This document shows positions 7,930 through 16,411 of a stretch of DNA of 28,627 bases, in pieces (the first letter of the stretch is position 1; each line of letters begins with the position of its first letter). The notes below the pieces were generated by a model. The model did not search any database and had not been told where the DNA came from. It worked only from the letters and a program-made list of their open reading frames with translations. The stretch is from assembly GCA_964425585.1 (NCBI GenBank), contig CAYRMG010000015.1:1-28627 (forward strand), in the 5' to 3' direction. The position numbers and the translations under genes are program-made. The DNA is from Aquifex sp964425585. Its GTDB lineage: Bacteria > Aquificota > Aquificia > Aquificales > Aquificaceae.

Positions 7930-9179
7930 GGAAACTTTTCATATTTCTCTTAGTTTTCTTGTTTTCCTGTGCCCACCTTACCGGAGAGTCCTTCCTCCTT
8001 CCTACGGATAAAGAGATTGCCCTCGGTAGCAAGCTCGTTCCCGAATCAATAACCCGCTTTGAGGGGCTTTATCCCGACGAGGAAGTTCAGTCCTACGTTA
8101 GGGAGATAGGGAACAAAATAGCAAGGCATGCAGAAAGGAAACTACCTTACGAGTTTTTCGTTGTTAACTCAGGTATTCTCAACGCCTTTGCCCTGCCGGG
8201 TGGAAAGATATTCATAACCAGAGGTTTACTTCTTGAGCTTGATAATGAGAGTGAGCTCGTAGGAGTTCTGGGGCACGAACTCGGACACGTCAACGCAAGA
8301 CATCACGTTAAGTATCTTGAGAAGATGTTAGGTATAAGTCTTCTTCTCCAAATCGGTGCCCTCCTGATAGGTGAAAATGACCTGAAAGAAAGAGCTCTTC
8401 TTCAACTCGCTTCTATAGGGGCTACACTTCTGGCGCTTAAGTTCAGTAGGGACCAGGAAAGGGAAGCTGACCTATACGGCATAAAGTATGCCGTAGCTAC
8501 GGGATACGACCCGCGGGGTTTAATAAAAGTCTTTGAGAAGTTCAAGAAAATTGAGAAGAATAGACCGCCCGAGTGGCTCTCAACACACCCCCTTCCCGAA
8601 ACCCGCATAAAGGAAGTAAAAAGGGTAATAAGTAAAATGAACCTACCCCGAAATCTGAAGGAAGATTCACCTAAATTTCACAGGATAAAGAAAAAGCTGC
8701 TTGCCACAAAATCCTCATACGACCTCTGTGAAGAAGGGAAAAAATTATACAGAAGAGGATTTAAGGGGGAAGCCCTTGAGAAGTTCAGAGAAGCTCTCAA
8801 GATTTTCCCGAAAAACCAGGTCGCAATGGTTTACATATCCGCCATCTACCTTGAAAAAGGTGAGCCGGAGAAAGCGCTTGAATACGCCGGGAAGATTACA
8901 AGAATAGACCCCTACATTCTCTGGGGCTGGTATCTTAAGGGAGTTTCTCTTTTTGAACTTAAACGTTATAAGGAAAGTATAAAAGCCCTTGAGGAGGCAA
9001 AGAAAAGGGTCGCAACATATGCGGGAATCTATTATTACCTCGGAAGAAATTACGAGGAACTGGGAAATGTAAGAAAAGCGATAGAAAACTACAGAAGAGC
9101 CGTAAAGCTTGCCAACGGTAAAGAGCCGTGGTATGGGGATGCTAAAAGACGTTTAATGAGATACGGTGTGTTCTTTTAA
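7926..9179 (+). CDS. BepA-like M48 metalloprotease with TPR repeats, lipoprotein
   Basis: Envelope zinc protease of the YfgC/BepA type, which handles misassembled outer-membrane proteins in E. coli. The ATG at 7926 is chosen over the GTG at 7908: GAGGGG lies just upstream, it makes an ATGA overlap with the preceding gene, and it yields a proper signal peptide MRKLFIFLLVFLFSC with lipobox Cys15. The M48 domain has LPGGKIFITRG, the catalytic HELGH (117-121) and EAD with Glu179 as the likely third zinc ligand. TPR-like repeats fill about 225-410 (LCEEGKKLYRRGFKGEALEK and similar units). 417 residues is slightly shorter than E. coli BepA (487). LptD, a known BepA client in E. coli, is encoded 2.4 kb downstream. 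Confidence 0.88.
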   Translation: MRKLFIFLLVFLFSCAHLTGESFLLPTDKEIALGSKLVPESITRFEGLYPDEEVQSYVREIGNKIARHAERKLPYEFFVVNSGILNAFALPGGKIFITRGLLLELDNESELVGVLGHELGHVNARHHVKYLEKMLGISLLLQIGALLIGENDLKERALLQLASIGATLLALKFSRDQEREADLYGIKYAVATGYDPRGLIKVFEKFKKIEKNRPPEWLSTHPLPETRIKEVKRVISKMNLPRNLKEDSPKFHRIKKKLLATKSSYDLCEEGKKLYRRGFKGEALEKFREALKIFPKNQVAMVYISAIYLEKGEPEKALEYAGKITRIDPYILWGWYLKGVSLFELKRYKESIKALEEAKKRVATYAGIYYYLGRNYEELGNVRKAIENYRRAVKLANGKEPWYGDAKRRLMRYGVFF

Positions 9180-9188
9180 AATAGAGCT

Positions 9189-10328
9189 ATGGCAGAAGTT
9201 TTAATGGGCATAGGAAAGGGGGGACTGAAGGAATCGGGAAATCCCGATATACTTGTTGTTTTATTCCCCTATCCCTGTGTTTCCTCATTCCTGTTTACCG
9301 ATAACTACTTCAAGGCGGGTTCGGTAATTTACTCGGAAGGTCTTGCAAGGGATAGGGAAACCTTCAGAGCTCTTGTAATAAACAGCGGAAATGCAAACTG
9401 CGGGACGGGTGAAGAGGGTATAAAGCACGCCCGTATGATGGCACGGAAAGCCGCCGAAATGCTTGATATACCCGAGGAAGAAGTTCTCGTGTTCTCAACG
9501 GGAATAATAGGAAGATACCTGCCCATAGATAGGGTTCTAAAAGGTATAGAGGAGGCTTGTTCAAACCTTGAAAGCCTTGACCTGAAAAGGGCTTCCGAAA
9601 CGATATCAACGACGGATCGTTTCCCGAAGTATGACTTTGCAAAGTCCGGAGAGATAGAGACCTTCGGTTTTGCAAAAGGTGCCGGGATGATAAATCCCTC
9701 AATGGCTACGATGCTTGCATTTGTCTTTACAAACGCTAAACTTGATTACCTGACCTTGAGAAGGATACACGAAAAGGTTGCGGAAAGAACCTTTAACTCT
9801 ATAACCGTTGACGGTTGTGAAAGCACAAACGACGCCTTCGGACTCATCTCCCTCGGTGAGGTGGAAGCCGATATGGAAACCGTTGAATATGAGATTATGA
9901 AAGTTTCCGAAAGCCTCGCAAAACAGATAGTCGCGGACGGAGAGGGAGCGACAAAGATTATAAAGGTGAGGGTAAGGAGCGCAATAACCGAGGTAAAAGC
10001 AAGGGAGATAGCTAAATCCATAGCCAACTCGCTTCTTGTGAAAACGGCAGTTTTCGGAAGAGACCCCAATTGGGGAAGGGTTGCGGCAGCTGCGGGAAGC
10101 ACCGAGTTTCCCGTAGACCCGTTTAAGATGGAAATATACATAGGAGGATACCTTCTTTACGACGGAAAGCCGAGAAATGAGAACCTTGAAAAGGCCAAAA
10201 AACATATGGTTGAGGATAAAGAGATTGAAATAACCGTTGAGCTTAACGAGGGTGAATACGAATGGGTATGCTACTCCTCCGACATAGGATACGATTACAT
10301 AAAACTAAACGCGGAGTATACCACTTAA
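9189..10328 (+). CDS. argJ: glutamate N-acetyltransferase (ornithine acetyltransferase) ArgJ
   Basis: Transfers the acetyl group from N-acetylornithine to glutamate in the cyclic arginine pathway. Some ArgJ enzymes also use acetyl-CoA. The precursor cleaves itself into alpha and beta chains before a threonine nucleophile. Here the site is AT-ML with Thr174 (GAGMINPSMATML). Other family marks are NSGNANC (65-71), STGIIG (103-108), SITVDGCESTNDAFG and RDPNWGRV. 379 residues is slightly short because the N-terminus lacks about 10-20 residues found in many homologues; an in-frame upstream start is not apparent. The gene begins nine bases after the protease gene and its last 24 bases overlap convergent tmk. 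No other arg genes are in the window. Confidence 0.95.
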   Translation: MAEVLMGIGKGGLKESGNPDILVVLFPYPCVSSFLFTDNYFKAGSVIYSEGLARDRETFRALVINSGNANCGTGEEGIKHARMMARKAAEMLDIPEEEVLVFSTGIIGRYLPIDRVLKGIEEACSNLESLDLKRASETISTTDRFPKYDFAKSGEIETFGFAKGAGMINPSMATMLAFVFTNAKLDYLTLRRIHEKVAERTFNSITVDGCESTNDAFGLISLGEVEADMETVEYEIMKVSESLAKQIVADGEGATKIIKVRVRSAITEVKAREIAKSIANSLLVKTAVFGRDPNWGRVAAAAGSTEFPVDPFKMEIYIGGYLLYDGKPRNENLEKAKKHMVEDKEIEITVELNEGEYEWVCYSSDIGYDYIKLNAEYTT

Positions 10329-10892
10329 AGCCTTCAGTATATCCTTAAAGACCTCTTCCTCGCTCCTTTCTCCGTTTATAACGAATACGTTTTTCCTTTT
10401 CTTGGATAGCTCTAAAAATCCCTTCCTTACCCTTTCAAGGAAAGCCCTGTTTTCAAAACGGTTTTTTTCCTTCTTTCTTTTTAGAGCAACATCAACGGAA
10501 ACGTCAAGAAGAAAAATTAAATCAGGTTCAATACCCCCAGTTGCGAAGTTATTTAGCTTTTCAATAACTTTTAAATCAATTCCTTTGCCGTATCCTTGGT
10601 AGGCAAGTGTTGAGAGGGTGTATCGGTCAAGGATAACGATAAATCCGTCTTTAAGATTGTTTTTAATTTTCTTCTCCACGAGCTCAGCCCTTGAGGCTTC
10701 AAAAAGAAGAAGTTCCGACCTCGGAGTCAAATCTTCCTTAAGAAGGATTTCCCTTACTCTTTCACCCGCTTTCGTTCCTCCCGGCTCCCTGTATAGGCTT
10801 ACCTTCTTACCTTTTGACCTTAAAAACTCGTAAAGCTTCCTCGCCTGGGTTGTTTTTCCCGAACCGTCAATTCCTTCAAAGGAGATTAACAT
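10305..10892 (-). CDS. tmk: thymidylate kinase (dTMP kinase)
   Basis: Phosphorylates dTMP to dTDP with ATP, an essential step in dTTP synthesis. The P-loop is GIDGSGKTT (7-15). The DR[YH] motif appears as LDRYTLSTLAYQG, the REPGGT segment binds substrate, and RKKEKNRFENR resembles a LID region. 195 residues is typical. The start lies 9 bases from the divergent rpe start. On the minus strand CATAAT (plus 10899-10904) sits 6 bases before the ATG and no Shine-Dalgarno site is present, so a leaderless mRNA is plausible. The 3' end overlaps argJ by 24 bases. Confidence 0.97.
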   Translation of the reverse strand: MLISFEGIDGSGKTTQARKLYEFLRSKGKKVSLYREPGGTKAGERVREILLKEDLTPRSELLLFEASRAELVEKKIKNNLKDGFIVILDRYTLSTLAYQGYGKGIDLKVIEKLNNFATGGIEPDLIFLLDVSVDVALKRKKEKNRFENRAFLERVRKGFLELSKKRKNVFVINGERSEEEVFKDILKALSGILRV

Positions 10893-10901
10893 ATAACTAT
10901 T
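10893..10901. promoter_or_regulatory. nine-base divergent start region, tmk / rpe
   Basis: Only nine bases separate the ATG codons of tmk and rpe, so each promoter must lie inside the other gene. A plus-strand TATAAC at 10892-10897 ends 4 bases before the rpe ATG, and a minus-strand CATAAT (10899-10904) ends 6 bases before the tmk ATG. These positions would put transcription starts on or near the start codons. -35 boxes are not convincing. Confidence 0.4.
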
Positions 10902-11570
10902 ATGAAACTGCTTGCTCCTTCAATACTTGCCGGAGATTGGTGGAACATAGGGGAACAGATAGAAGCCACCGTAAGGGGAGGTGCAGACCTTATCCATTAC
11001 GATGTGATGGACGGACATTTTGTTCCCAATATAACCGCGGGCTATGAGATTTTATCCCATATAAGGAAGAGAGTCTCCCTTCCCATAGATGCCCACCTGA
11101 TGATAGAAAACCCCGATAAATATATACCTAAGTTCGTTGAAGCGGGTGCAAACTGGATAAGCGTTCATATAGAAAATAACCCCCACATACATAGAACGAT
11201 TCAGTTGATTAAAGAACTCGGGGCAAAGGCGGGGGTTGTTATAAATCCGGGAACGTCCCTCTCCCTTATAGAGGAAATTCTCCATTATGCTGATTACGTT
11301 CTTCTCATGTCCGTAAACCCCGGTTTCAGCGGTCAAACGTTTATAGAACGCTCCCTGGAAAGGCTCAGAATTTTAAAGGAAATGAGGGATGCTATAAATC
11401 CTGATTGTCTAATAGAAATAGACGGAGGTATAAAGGAAAGCAATATAAAAGATGTGGTTCTTGCGGGTGCGGACGTTGTCGTTGTAGGTTCGGGCATATT
11501 CTCCGCAAAGGATATAGAAGCCCAAACGAGGAAACTAAAAAACCTTATGCTGGAGGCTGTTTCCGTTTAA
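10902..11570 (+). CDS. rpe: ribulose-phosphate 3-epimerase
   Basis: Interconverts ribulose-5-phosphate and xylulose-5-phosphate in the pentose phosphate and related pathways. It is a TIM barrel with metal ligands His32, Asp34, His65 and Asp174, seen in HYDVMDGHF, DAHLMIENP and EIDGGI. Phosphate binding is by NPGFSGQ (139-145) and VGSGIF. 222 residues is the normal length. The only AGGAG nearby lies about 18 bases upstream inside tmk, too far for normal use, which fits a leaderless start. The TAA overlaps the 3' end of convergent lptD by 4 bases. Confidence 0.97.
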   Translation: MKLLAPSILAGDWWNIGEQIEATVRGGADLIHYDVMDGHFVPNITAGYEILSHIRKRVSLPIDAHLMIENPDKYIPKFVEAGANWISVHIENNPHIHRTIQLIKELGAKAGVVINPGTSLSLIEEILHYADYVLLMSVNPGFSGQTFIERSLERLRILKEMRDAINPDCLIEIDGGIKESNIKDVVLAGADVVVVGSGIFSAKDIEAQTRKLKNLMLEAVSV

Positions 11571-13537
11571 CGCCTTATCGGTATCTCTATCTCTTCCTTA
11601 AAGAATATATTGAACCTGAGGAATATCTGGGATAGATACTTCCCTTTGTCGGAATAATAACGTCTGCTGTAGGAAACGGTTAATTTCCAGCAAGGGCCTT
11701 TAAATCCTATATTTATTCCCCTTGACAGTTCCCTTTTCTCTATACGGTCGTAGTTGGCGGTCAAGCCTAAGATTAATCTATCACCTTCGTAACTTAGATA
11801 TCCCGAAAGCTGGTCTAAGGTTTTTTTTCTTTTACTGTTCTTAAAAAGGGTGTTTGAAGCACCTAAATTAAACTTCCATATCTGGAGGTTTATCCCGGTT
11901 ACGCTTCTTGCCCAAATGCCCAAGTTAAAGTCGTAAACACCGTCGTTCCATATCTTAAGATTTTCAAGGGGATAAACGGAAACGTTGTAGTAAAAGGGCA
12001 GAAGCTTTTTATTTATAAGCTCCCCGTCCGTGGGAAACCTGTAGGAGCCCAGAAGGTTGTATCCCGTGTTCATATAAAGGGAGAGAAGTTCCCTCTTTCT
12101 TTTTAGCTTACCTATTAGGATGAGGCTTGCGTTGTTTTCTTTCACTATCTCATCCTGATAATCGTAAACCTCAACGGTATAATTTTCGGGAGAGTAGTTG
12201 TATGCAAGCTCAAAGAAGTTTTCCATCTTAAATCCCTTATACTTGACGGAAAAATACTGGGGAATGGTGTGCTTAAATCTGTAAGTATTTATGAATTTTC
12301 TCCCTTTATCGTCGGGATAGTAATGGTTTATCAAAGTAAGCGAGGAATAATTTCTTATGCCGAAAATCTCAAAATACCTACCCACGAAGGGATTCAAAAT
12401 GATTCTCCGGTAACTTCCGTCCTTATTTCTATAAAAATTCGTGTAGGAAAAATCGGAGGAAAAGTCAAATCCCTTTAAGTTCAGGGGTTTTAAAAATAGA
12501 TTGATTTCGGGAAGCAGTTGGATTGCGTTGTTTTTCTCGGAAGTTAAATCCCTGTATCGTGCAAGCTTCATATAAGTTCTGAAAAATCTTCCTTCATGCT
12601 CGTAAGTTATTGAGCTAACCGTATAGGGCTTGACCTTTTCTTTTTCCTTGAGGGATATATCCTCGTAAAAATACGGGTCGGAAACCTCTTCTATTTTTAT
12701 CCTTAGATTGTTAAATCTATGCTTGAGAGCAAAGCTATACCTGTTTCTCCTGTGCATATTTCTCCCTTCCCACCACGTTCCCCTTTCTTTATCCTCCCTG
12801 TAAAATGAAAAGAATGCTTTAAGAATACTTTCCTTCGTAAATGCCTGCCTGTATTCAATACCGACTCCCTTCATCTGGTCTTTTCTGTAATCAAAGTAAA
12901 GGGTCATATCTTTGTCCCTGCTGATAGCCCAGAAGAAGGGCTGTATATAAAAAAAGTCCGAGTAGTTCGTTGAACCTAAGGTAGGAAATAGGAAGCCCGT
13001 CTTTCTGCCACCCAGGGGAAAGGAAAAAACGGGAAAGTAAAATATAGGAACCCTGAAGAACTTAAGTGTGTTATGGATAACTGTTGCCCTGTATTTCCCC
13101 ACTTTTGCCCTGAAGATGCAAAGGTATAGCTCCTTCTTATCCAAAGGGCAGGTGGTTAACTCAGCATTATACACCTTAAAGGTTTCCCTGTTTAGCTGTT
13201 CAACCTTTTCAGCCCGAAAGTTAAACTCTCTGAACTTTCCCTTTGCGTTCAGAAAGTATCCCTTATCTTCTTTAAGGTTTAAATACGCAAAACTTCCCTC
13301 AACATGCAGGTTTCTCTTTTGATTTTTTATAACGATGTTTCCCTCCGCAAAAACCTTTTTCTCTCCCCTTATAAACTCTATCCTATCCGCTTTTACATAC
13401 CAGTCTCCGTAAAAGAGCTCCGCATTCCCTTCCGCTATTATCTTTTTTCCGACTATGGTAAGTTTTTCCGATAAAACCTCTATTTCCTTCGGAAATAAAA
13501 AACCGATTAAAAGCAGAAAAACTAAGAGGAGAGCCAC
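11567..13537 (-). CDS. lptD: LPS-assembly outer-membrane protein LptD (OstA/Imp)
   Basis: Outer-membrane beta-barrel that inserts lipopolysaccharide into the outer leaflet together with LptE. A signal-like segment (MALLLVFLLLIGFLFP) precedes an OstA/LptA-like jellyroll (about 20-130: KKIIAEGNAELFYGDW, KVFAEGNIVIKN). The barrel then shows family segments FPLGGRKTGFLFPTLG and YSDFFYIQPFFWAI followed by alternating aromatic strands. Three Cys occur: 130, 140 and 616, the last in GPCWKL, aligning with the CCW pair of E. coli. The start is a GTG at 13537 inside the HAD gene, since an in-frame TGA lies two codons upstream. Overlap with that gene is 16 bases, so the two are co-translated. At 656 residues it is shorter than the E. 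coli protein (784). Confidence 0.92.
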   Translation of the reverse strand: MALLLVFLLLIGFLFPKEIEVLSEKLTIVGKKIIAEGNAELFYGDWYVKADRIEFIRGEKKVFAEGNIVIKNQKRNLHVEGSFAYLNLKEDKGYFLNAKGKFREFNFRAEKVEQLNRETFKVYNAELTTCPLDKKELYLCIFRAKVGKYRATVIHNTLKFFRVPIFYFPVFSFPLGGRKTGFLFPTLGSTNYSDFFYIQPFFWAISRDKDMTLYFDYRKDQMKGVGIEYRQAFTKESILKAFFSFYREDKERGTWWEGRNMHRRNRYSFALKHRFNNLRIKIEEVSDPYFYEDISLKEKEKVKPYTVSSITYEHEGRFFRTYMKLARYRDLTSEKNNAIQLLPEINLFLKPLNLKGFDFSSDFSYTNFYRNKDGSYRRIILNPFVGRYFEIFGIRNYSSLTLINHYYPDDKGRKFINTYRFKHTIPQYFSVKYKGFKMENFFELAYNYSPENYTVEVYDYQDEIVKENNASLILIGKLKRKRELLSLYMNTGYNLLGSYRFPTDGELINKKLLPFYYNVSVYPLENLKIWNDGVYDFNLGIWARSVTGINLQIWKFNLGASNTLFKNSKRKKTLDQLSGYLSYEGDRLILGLTANYDRIEKRELSRGINIGFKGPCWKLTVSYSRRYYSDKGKYLSQIFLRFNIFFKEEIEIPIRR

Positions 13538-14313
13538 CTTTCAAGCTCTTTCATTAACTCCGTGAGACCGTTAAAAACGTGGTCGGGTTTGAAATTCGCT
13601 TTTTTTAGCTCATCCTCTTTATACTTTCCGGTTGTCATAAAAATCGTTCCTATTCCGAGTTCCTTCGCACCCATGAGGTCGGTGTATATATCGTCGCTAA
13701 TCAGGTAAACCCTTTCTCTTGGAAGTCCTTTTAATGCGAGCTCTATAAACTCCTTTGAGGGTTTCCCGAGGTTCGGAATCTCCTCTTCGTAATTCGTTGC
13801 GTGCCTGAGCATCTCCGCATAAGAACCCGCACCGGGGAAGTAAAGCCCGTCGCTGTCCTTCACTATCTTACTTTTGTTTACGGGTATTATCTTTGCCTTC
13901 TCAAGGAAAACGGCGGAGGTCGCTTTCTTTATCTTTTCAAACTCAATCGTTTTATCCTGCCCTATGACTACACCCTCAACCTTGTAGTCATCTTTTACCT
14001 CAAATCCTTTGGATTTCAGGAAATCTTTTAACATCTCGGTTCCTATCACGAATATTTTTCTTATGCCTATCTTCTTAAGGTAATCGGGAAGAACCGCAAC
14101 GGGTGAGATGAACTCCTCTTCCTTTAAGTTAAGCCCTTTTTCCTTCAGCTTTTCCACAATAAGGGAAGGGGGACGGGTTGAGTTGTTGGAGACAACCCTG
14201 AAGGGTATATTTTTCTCCCTCAGGAAGTTTAAAAAATCTTTCGCATCCTCAAAGGGGTCAAGTTCCTTGTTCTTTGTAAGAACGCCGTCCATATCTATAA
14301 GAAGCGTAAACAT
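13522..14313 (-). CDS. HAD-superfamily subfamily IIA phosphatase (NagD / 4-nitrophenylphosphatase type)
   Basis: Haloacid-dehalogenase hydrolase with Asp7 nucleophile and Asp9 in LLIDMDGVL. Motif II is VVSNNSTRPP, the conserved Lys is in GKPSKEF, and the acidic motif is ISDDIYTDLMGAKELG. A C2-type cap lies between (about 75-180), which marks subfamily IIA, whose members act on phosphoglycolate, pyridoxal phosphate, UMP or glycerol phosphate. The substrate cannot be read from sequence. 263 residues is normal. It precedes lptD with a 16-base overlap and is divergent from copA. GATAAT on the minus strand (14323-14328) lies 9 bases before the ATG. Confidence 0.9.
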   Translation of the reverse strand: MFTLLIDMDGVLTKNKELDPFEDAKDFLNFLREKNIPFRVVSNNSTRPPSLIVEKLKEKGLNLKEEEFISPVAVLPDYLKKIGIRKIFVIGTEMLKDFLKSKGFEVKDDYKVEGVVIGQDKTIEFEKIKKATSAVFLEKAKIIPVNKSKIVKDSDGLYFPGAGSYAEMLRHATNYEEEIPNLGKPSKEFIELALKGLPRERVYLISDDIYTDLMGAKELGIGTIFMTTGKYKEDELKKANFKPDHVFNGLTELMKELERWLSS

Positions 14314-14377
14314 GAGTTATATATTATCTTCATTTTTTCGGTGAATTAACACTAACCCCGAAGTAGATTAAAGAGGT
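14314..14377. promoter_or_regulatory. divergent promoter region, HAD phosphatase / copA
   Basis: This is a 64-base gap. Minus-strand GATAAT (14323-14328) and TATAAC (14316-14321) precede the HAD gene. A plus-strand TAGATT (14364-14369) lies 8 bases before the copA ATG. A GAGG in front of copA is only one base from the ATG, too close for a normal Shine-Dalgarno site. No clear CueR- or CsoR-type palindrome is seen, so copper control cannot be shown here. Confidence 0.35.
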
Positions 14378-16411
14378 ATGAAAAAGAGCTTTAAAGTTTC
14401 GGGAATGTCTTGCGTAAACTGTGCGAGGAATATAGAGATAGCTCTTAAAAAAACCGAAGGGATAAAGAGGGTTGATGTGTCATTTGAGCTCGGAAGGGTT
14501 TACGTAGAGTGGGACGAAAATATATTATCCGAGGAGGAGATTATCACAAAGATAAGGGAGCTCGGATACAGGGTTGAAGAAAAAAAGAGCAATACCGAGC
14601 TTTACCTTCTGCTTTTGAGTTTATTCGCTTCTGCGGGAATAAGCCTTTCTATGCTCTTTAAATTTCCCCTTGAGATTTCCCTCTTTCTTTCTACGCTTGT
14701 TCAGTTCACCGCGGGGCTAAAGTTCTACAGGGGAGCTTTTTCTTCCCTTAAACAGGGTGTGGGGAGTATGGACACCCTCGTTGCCCTGGGAACTACGGGG
14801 GCTTACATTTACAGCATTCTCGCTTACCTGGGATTCTTGAAAACAACTCCCTTTTTTGAAACGAACGCCTTTTTAATAACCTTTGTGAGACTCGGTAAGT
14901 TTATAGAAGAAAAAGCAAGGGAAAGGGCTACATCGGGTCTGAAAAAACTCCTTACAGCTTCCCTCGGGAAGGTTAGAGTTGTTGAGGAAAACGGAGAGAC
15001 GGAGAAGAACGTCCTTGAGGTTATGAGAGGGGAGAAGGTTGTATACAGAAAGGGAGACCAGATTCTCCTTGACGGGATAGTTCTTGAAGGAGAGGCTCTC
15101 GTAAACGAGTCCGTTTTAACGGGTGAAAGCACACCCGTTTTGAAGAAAAAGGGAGATGAGGTTTTATCGGGCTCAATCGTTGAAGAGGGTTTCATCATAA
15201 CGGAGGTTAAAAAGAGCTTTGAAAGTTCTTTTATAAACAAGATTAGAAATCTCGTTGAGGAAGCTCTGAAGGAAAAACCCCGTATACAGAGAGTTTCCGA
15301 TAAGGTAGCCCATTACTTCGTTTTATTTGTCGTTATCCTGTCAGCTGTTGTCTTTACCCTGTGGTATCACAATACGGGGGAGATAGAGAAGGCTGTTCGG
15401 TTCTCCCTTGCGGTTCTGGTTGTTTCATGCCCCTGTGCCTTCGGGATAGCGGTTCCCCTTGCGGTTTCCGTAGGTATTTTTAAGGCATTGAAAAAAGGCA
15501 TAATCCTTAAAAGGAGTTCCGTTTTTGAGGTTTTCCCGAAGGTTGACACGGTTGTATTTGATAAGACGGGGACGCTCACGGAAGGAAAGTTCAAGGTTGA
15601 AAAGGTTGAGGTTTACGAGGATAAAGCCCTTGATATAGCCTACAGCCTTGAGGAGTTCTCAAACCATCCCGTGGCAAAGGCTATCAGGGATTTTCTCAAG
15701 GATAAGGTAAAGGAAAGAGTAAAGCTGGAAAACTGCAGGGAAATTCTCGGTGTAGGTGTTGAGTGCGGAGAGTATAAGATAACGAAGGGTGATGAGTTCG
15801 GAATATCCTCAAACGGGTATAATACCGTTGCTCTCGTAAAGAAGAACAAGCCCCTGGCGGTATTCTATCTCAGGGACAAAGTGAGGGAGGAAAGTAAAGA
15901 GGTTGTGGATAAGCTAAGGTCTTTCGGTCTTGAGATACTGCTTCTTACGGGGGACAAGAGGGAAAAAGCCCAAAGTCTTGCAAGGGAGCTCGGCATAGAA
16001 AAGGTTATCTCAGACGTGAAGCCAAACGAAAAGCTTACGGTGATTGAAGAACTTCAAAAAGAAGGCAGGGTCGTGTGCATGGTCGGAGACGGGGTCAATG
16101 ACGCTCCCGCACTTGCGAGGGCGGATGTAGGTGTTGCGGTTTCGGAGGGGTCGGATATGGCAAAAATCTCGGGAGATGTGATAATTCACAAACTGGGTTC
16201 CTTACCATTGGCTTACGAGCTTTCAAGAAAGGTTTACGGTAAGATAAAGGAAAACCTTTTCTGGGCTTTAATATACAACACATTATTTATACCTATCGCC
16301 TCGGGAATCTTTTACCATAAAGGTATATACCTAAAGCCCGAGTATGCGGGGCTTTTAATGGCCTTATCGTCGGTGAGCGTTGTTCTGAACACCTTAAGAC
16401 TTATGAGGTGA
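14378..16411 (+). CDS. copA: copper-exporting P1B-type ATPase (CopA-like)
   Basis: ATP-driven Cu(I) exporter of the inner membrane. One N-terminal heavy-metal domain has GMSCVNC (Cys12, Cys15). Membrane helices begin near 74. The actuator domain carries TGES (248-251). The transport motif is Cys351-Pro-Cys353, the phosphorylation site is Asp395 in DKTGTLT, the HP motif is NHP (429-431), and GDGVNDAP ends the catalytic core. The last two helices contain YN (YNTLFIP) and MxxSS (MALSSVS), the signature of Cu(I) (P1B-1) pumps. Two related copper ATPases (CtrA2 and CtrA3) are known in Aquifex aeolicus; the CPC motif would place this one with the CtrA2 type. No copper chaperone or regulator is adjacent. 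The 3' end overlaps glnE by 18 bases. Confidence 0.95.
   Translation: MKKSFKVSGMSCVNCARNIEIALKKTEGIKRVDVSFELGRVYVEWDENILSEEEIITKIRELGYRVEEKKSNTELYLLLLSLFASAGISLSMLFKFPLEISLFLSTLVQFTAGLKFYRGAFSSLKQGVGSMDTLVALGTTGAYIYSILAYLGFLKTTPFFETNAFLITFVRLGKFIEEKARERATSGLKKLLTASLGKVRVVEENGETEKNVLEVMRGEKVVYRKGDQILLDGIVLEGEALVNESVLTGESTPVLKKKGDEVLSGSIVEEGFIITEVKKSFESSFINKIRNLVEEALKEKPRIQRVSDKVAHYFVLFVVILSAVVFTLWYHNTGEIEKAVRFSLAVLVVSCPCAFGIAVPLAVSVGIFKALKKGIILKRSSVFEVFPKVDTVVFDKTGTLTEGKFKVEKVEVYEDKALDIAYSLEEFSNHPVAKAIRDFLKDKVKERVKLENCREILGVGVECGEYKITKGDEFGISSNGYNTVALVKKNKPLAVFYLRDKVREESKEVVDKLRSFGLEILLLTGDKREKAQSLARELGIEKVISDVKPNEKLTVIEELQKEGRVVCMVGDGVNDAPALARADVGVAVSEGSDMAKISGDVIIHKLGSLPLAYELSRKVYGKIKENLFWALIYNTLFIPIASGIFYHKGIYLKPEYAGLLMALSSVSVVLNTLRLMR

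Noticed and set aside
9699..10205. Open frame of 168 codons on the minus strand inside argJ
   Set aside because: It lies entirely antisense to argJ, whose product has complete family motifs. The shadow translation is Ser/Cys/Phe-rich and shows no domain or ribosome site.
14824..15240. 138-codon open frame antisense to copA
   Set aside because: It overlaps conserved copA motifs and its composition (Ser/Pro/Phe-rich) is that of a shadow frame.
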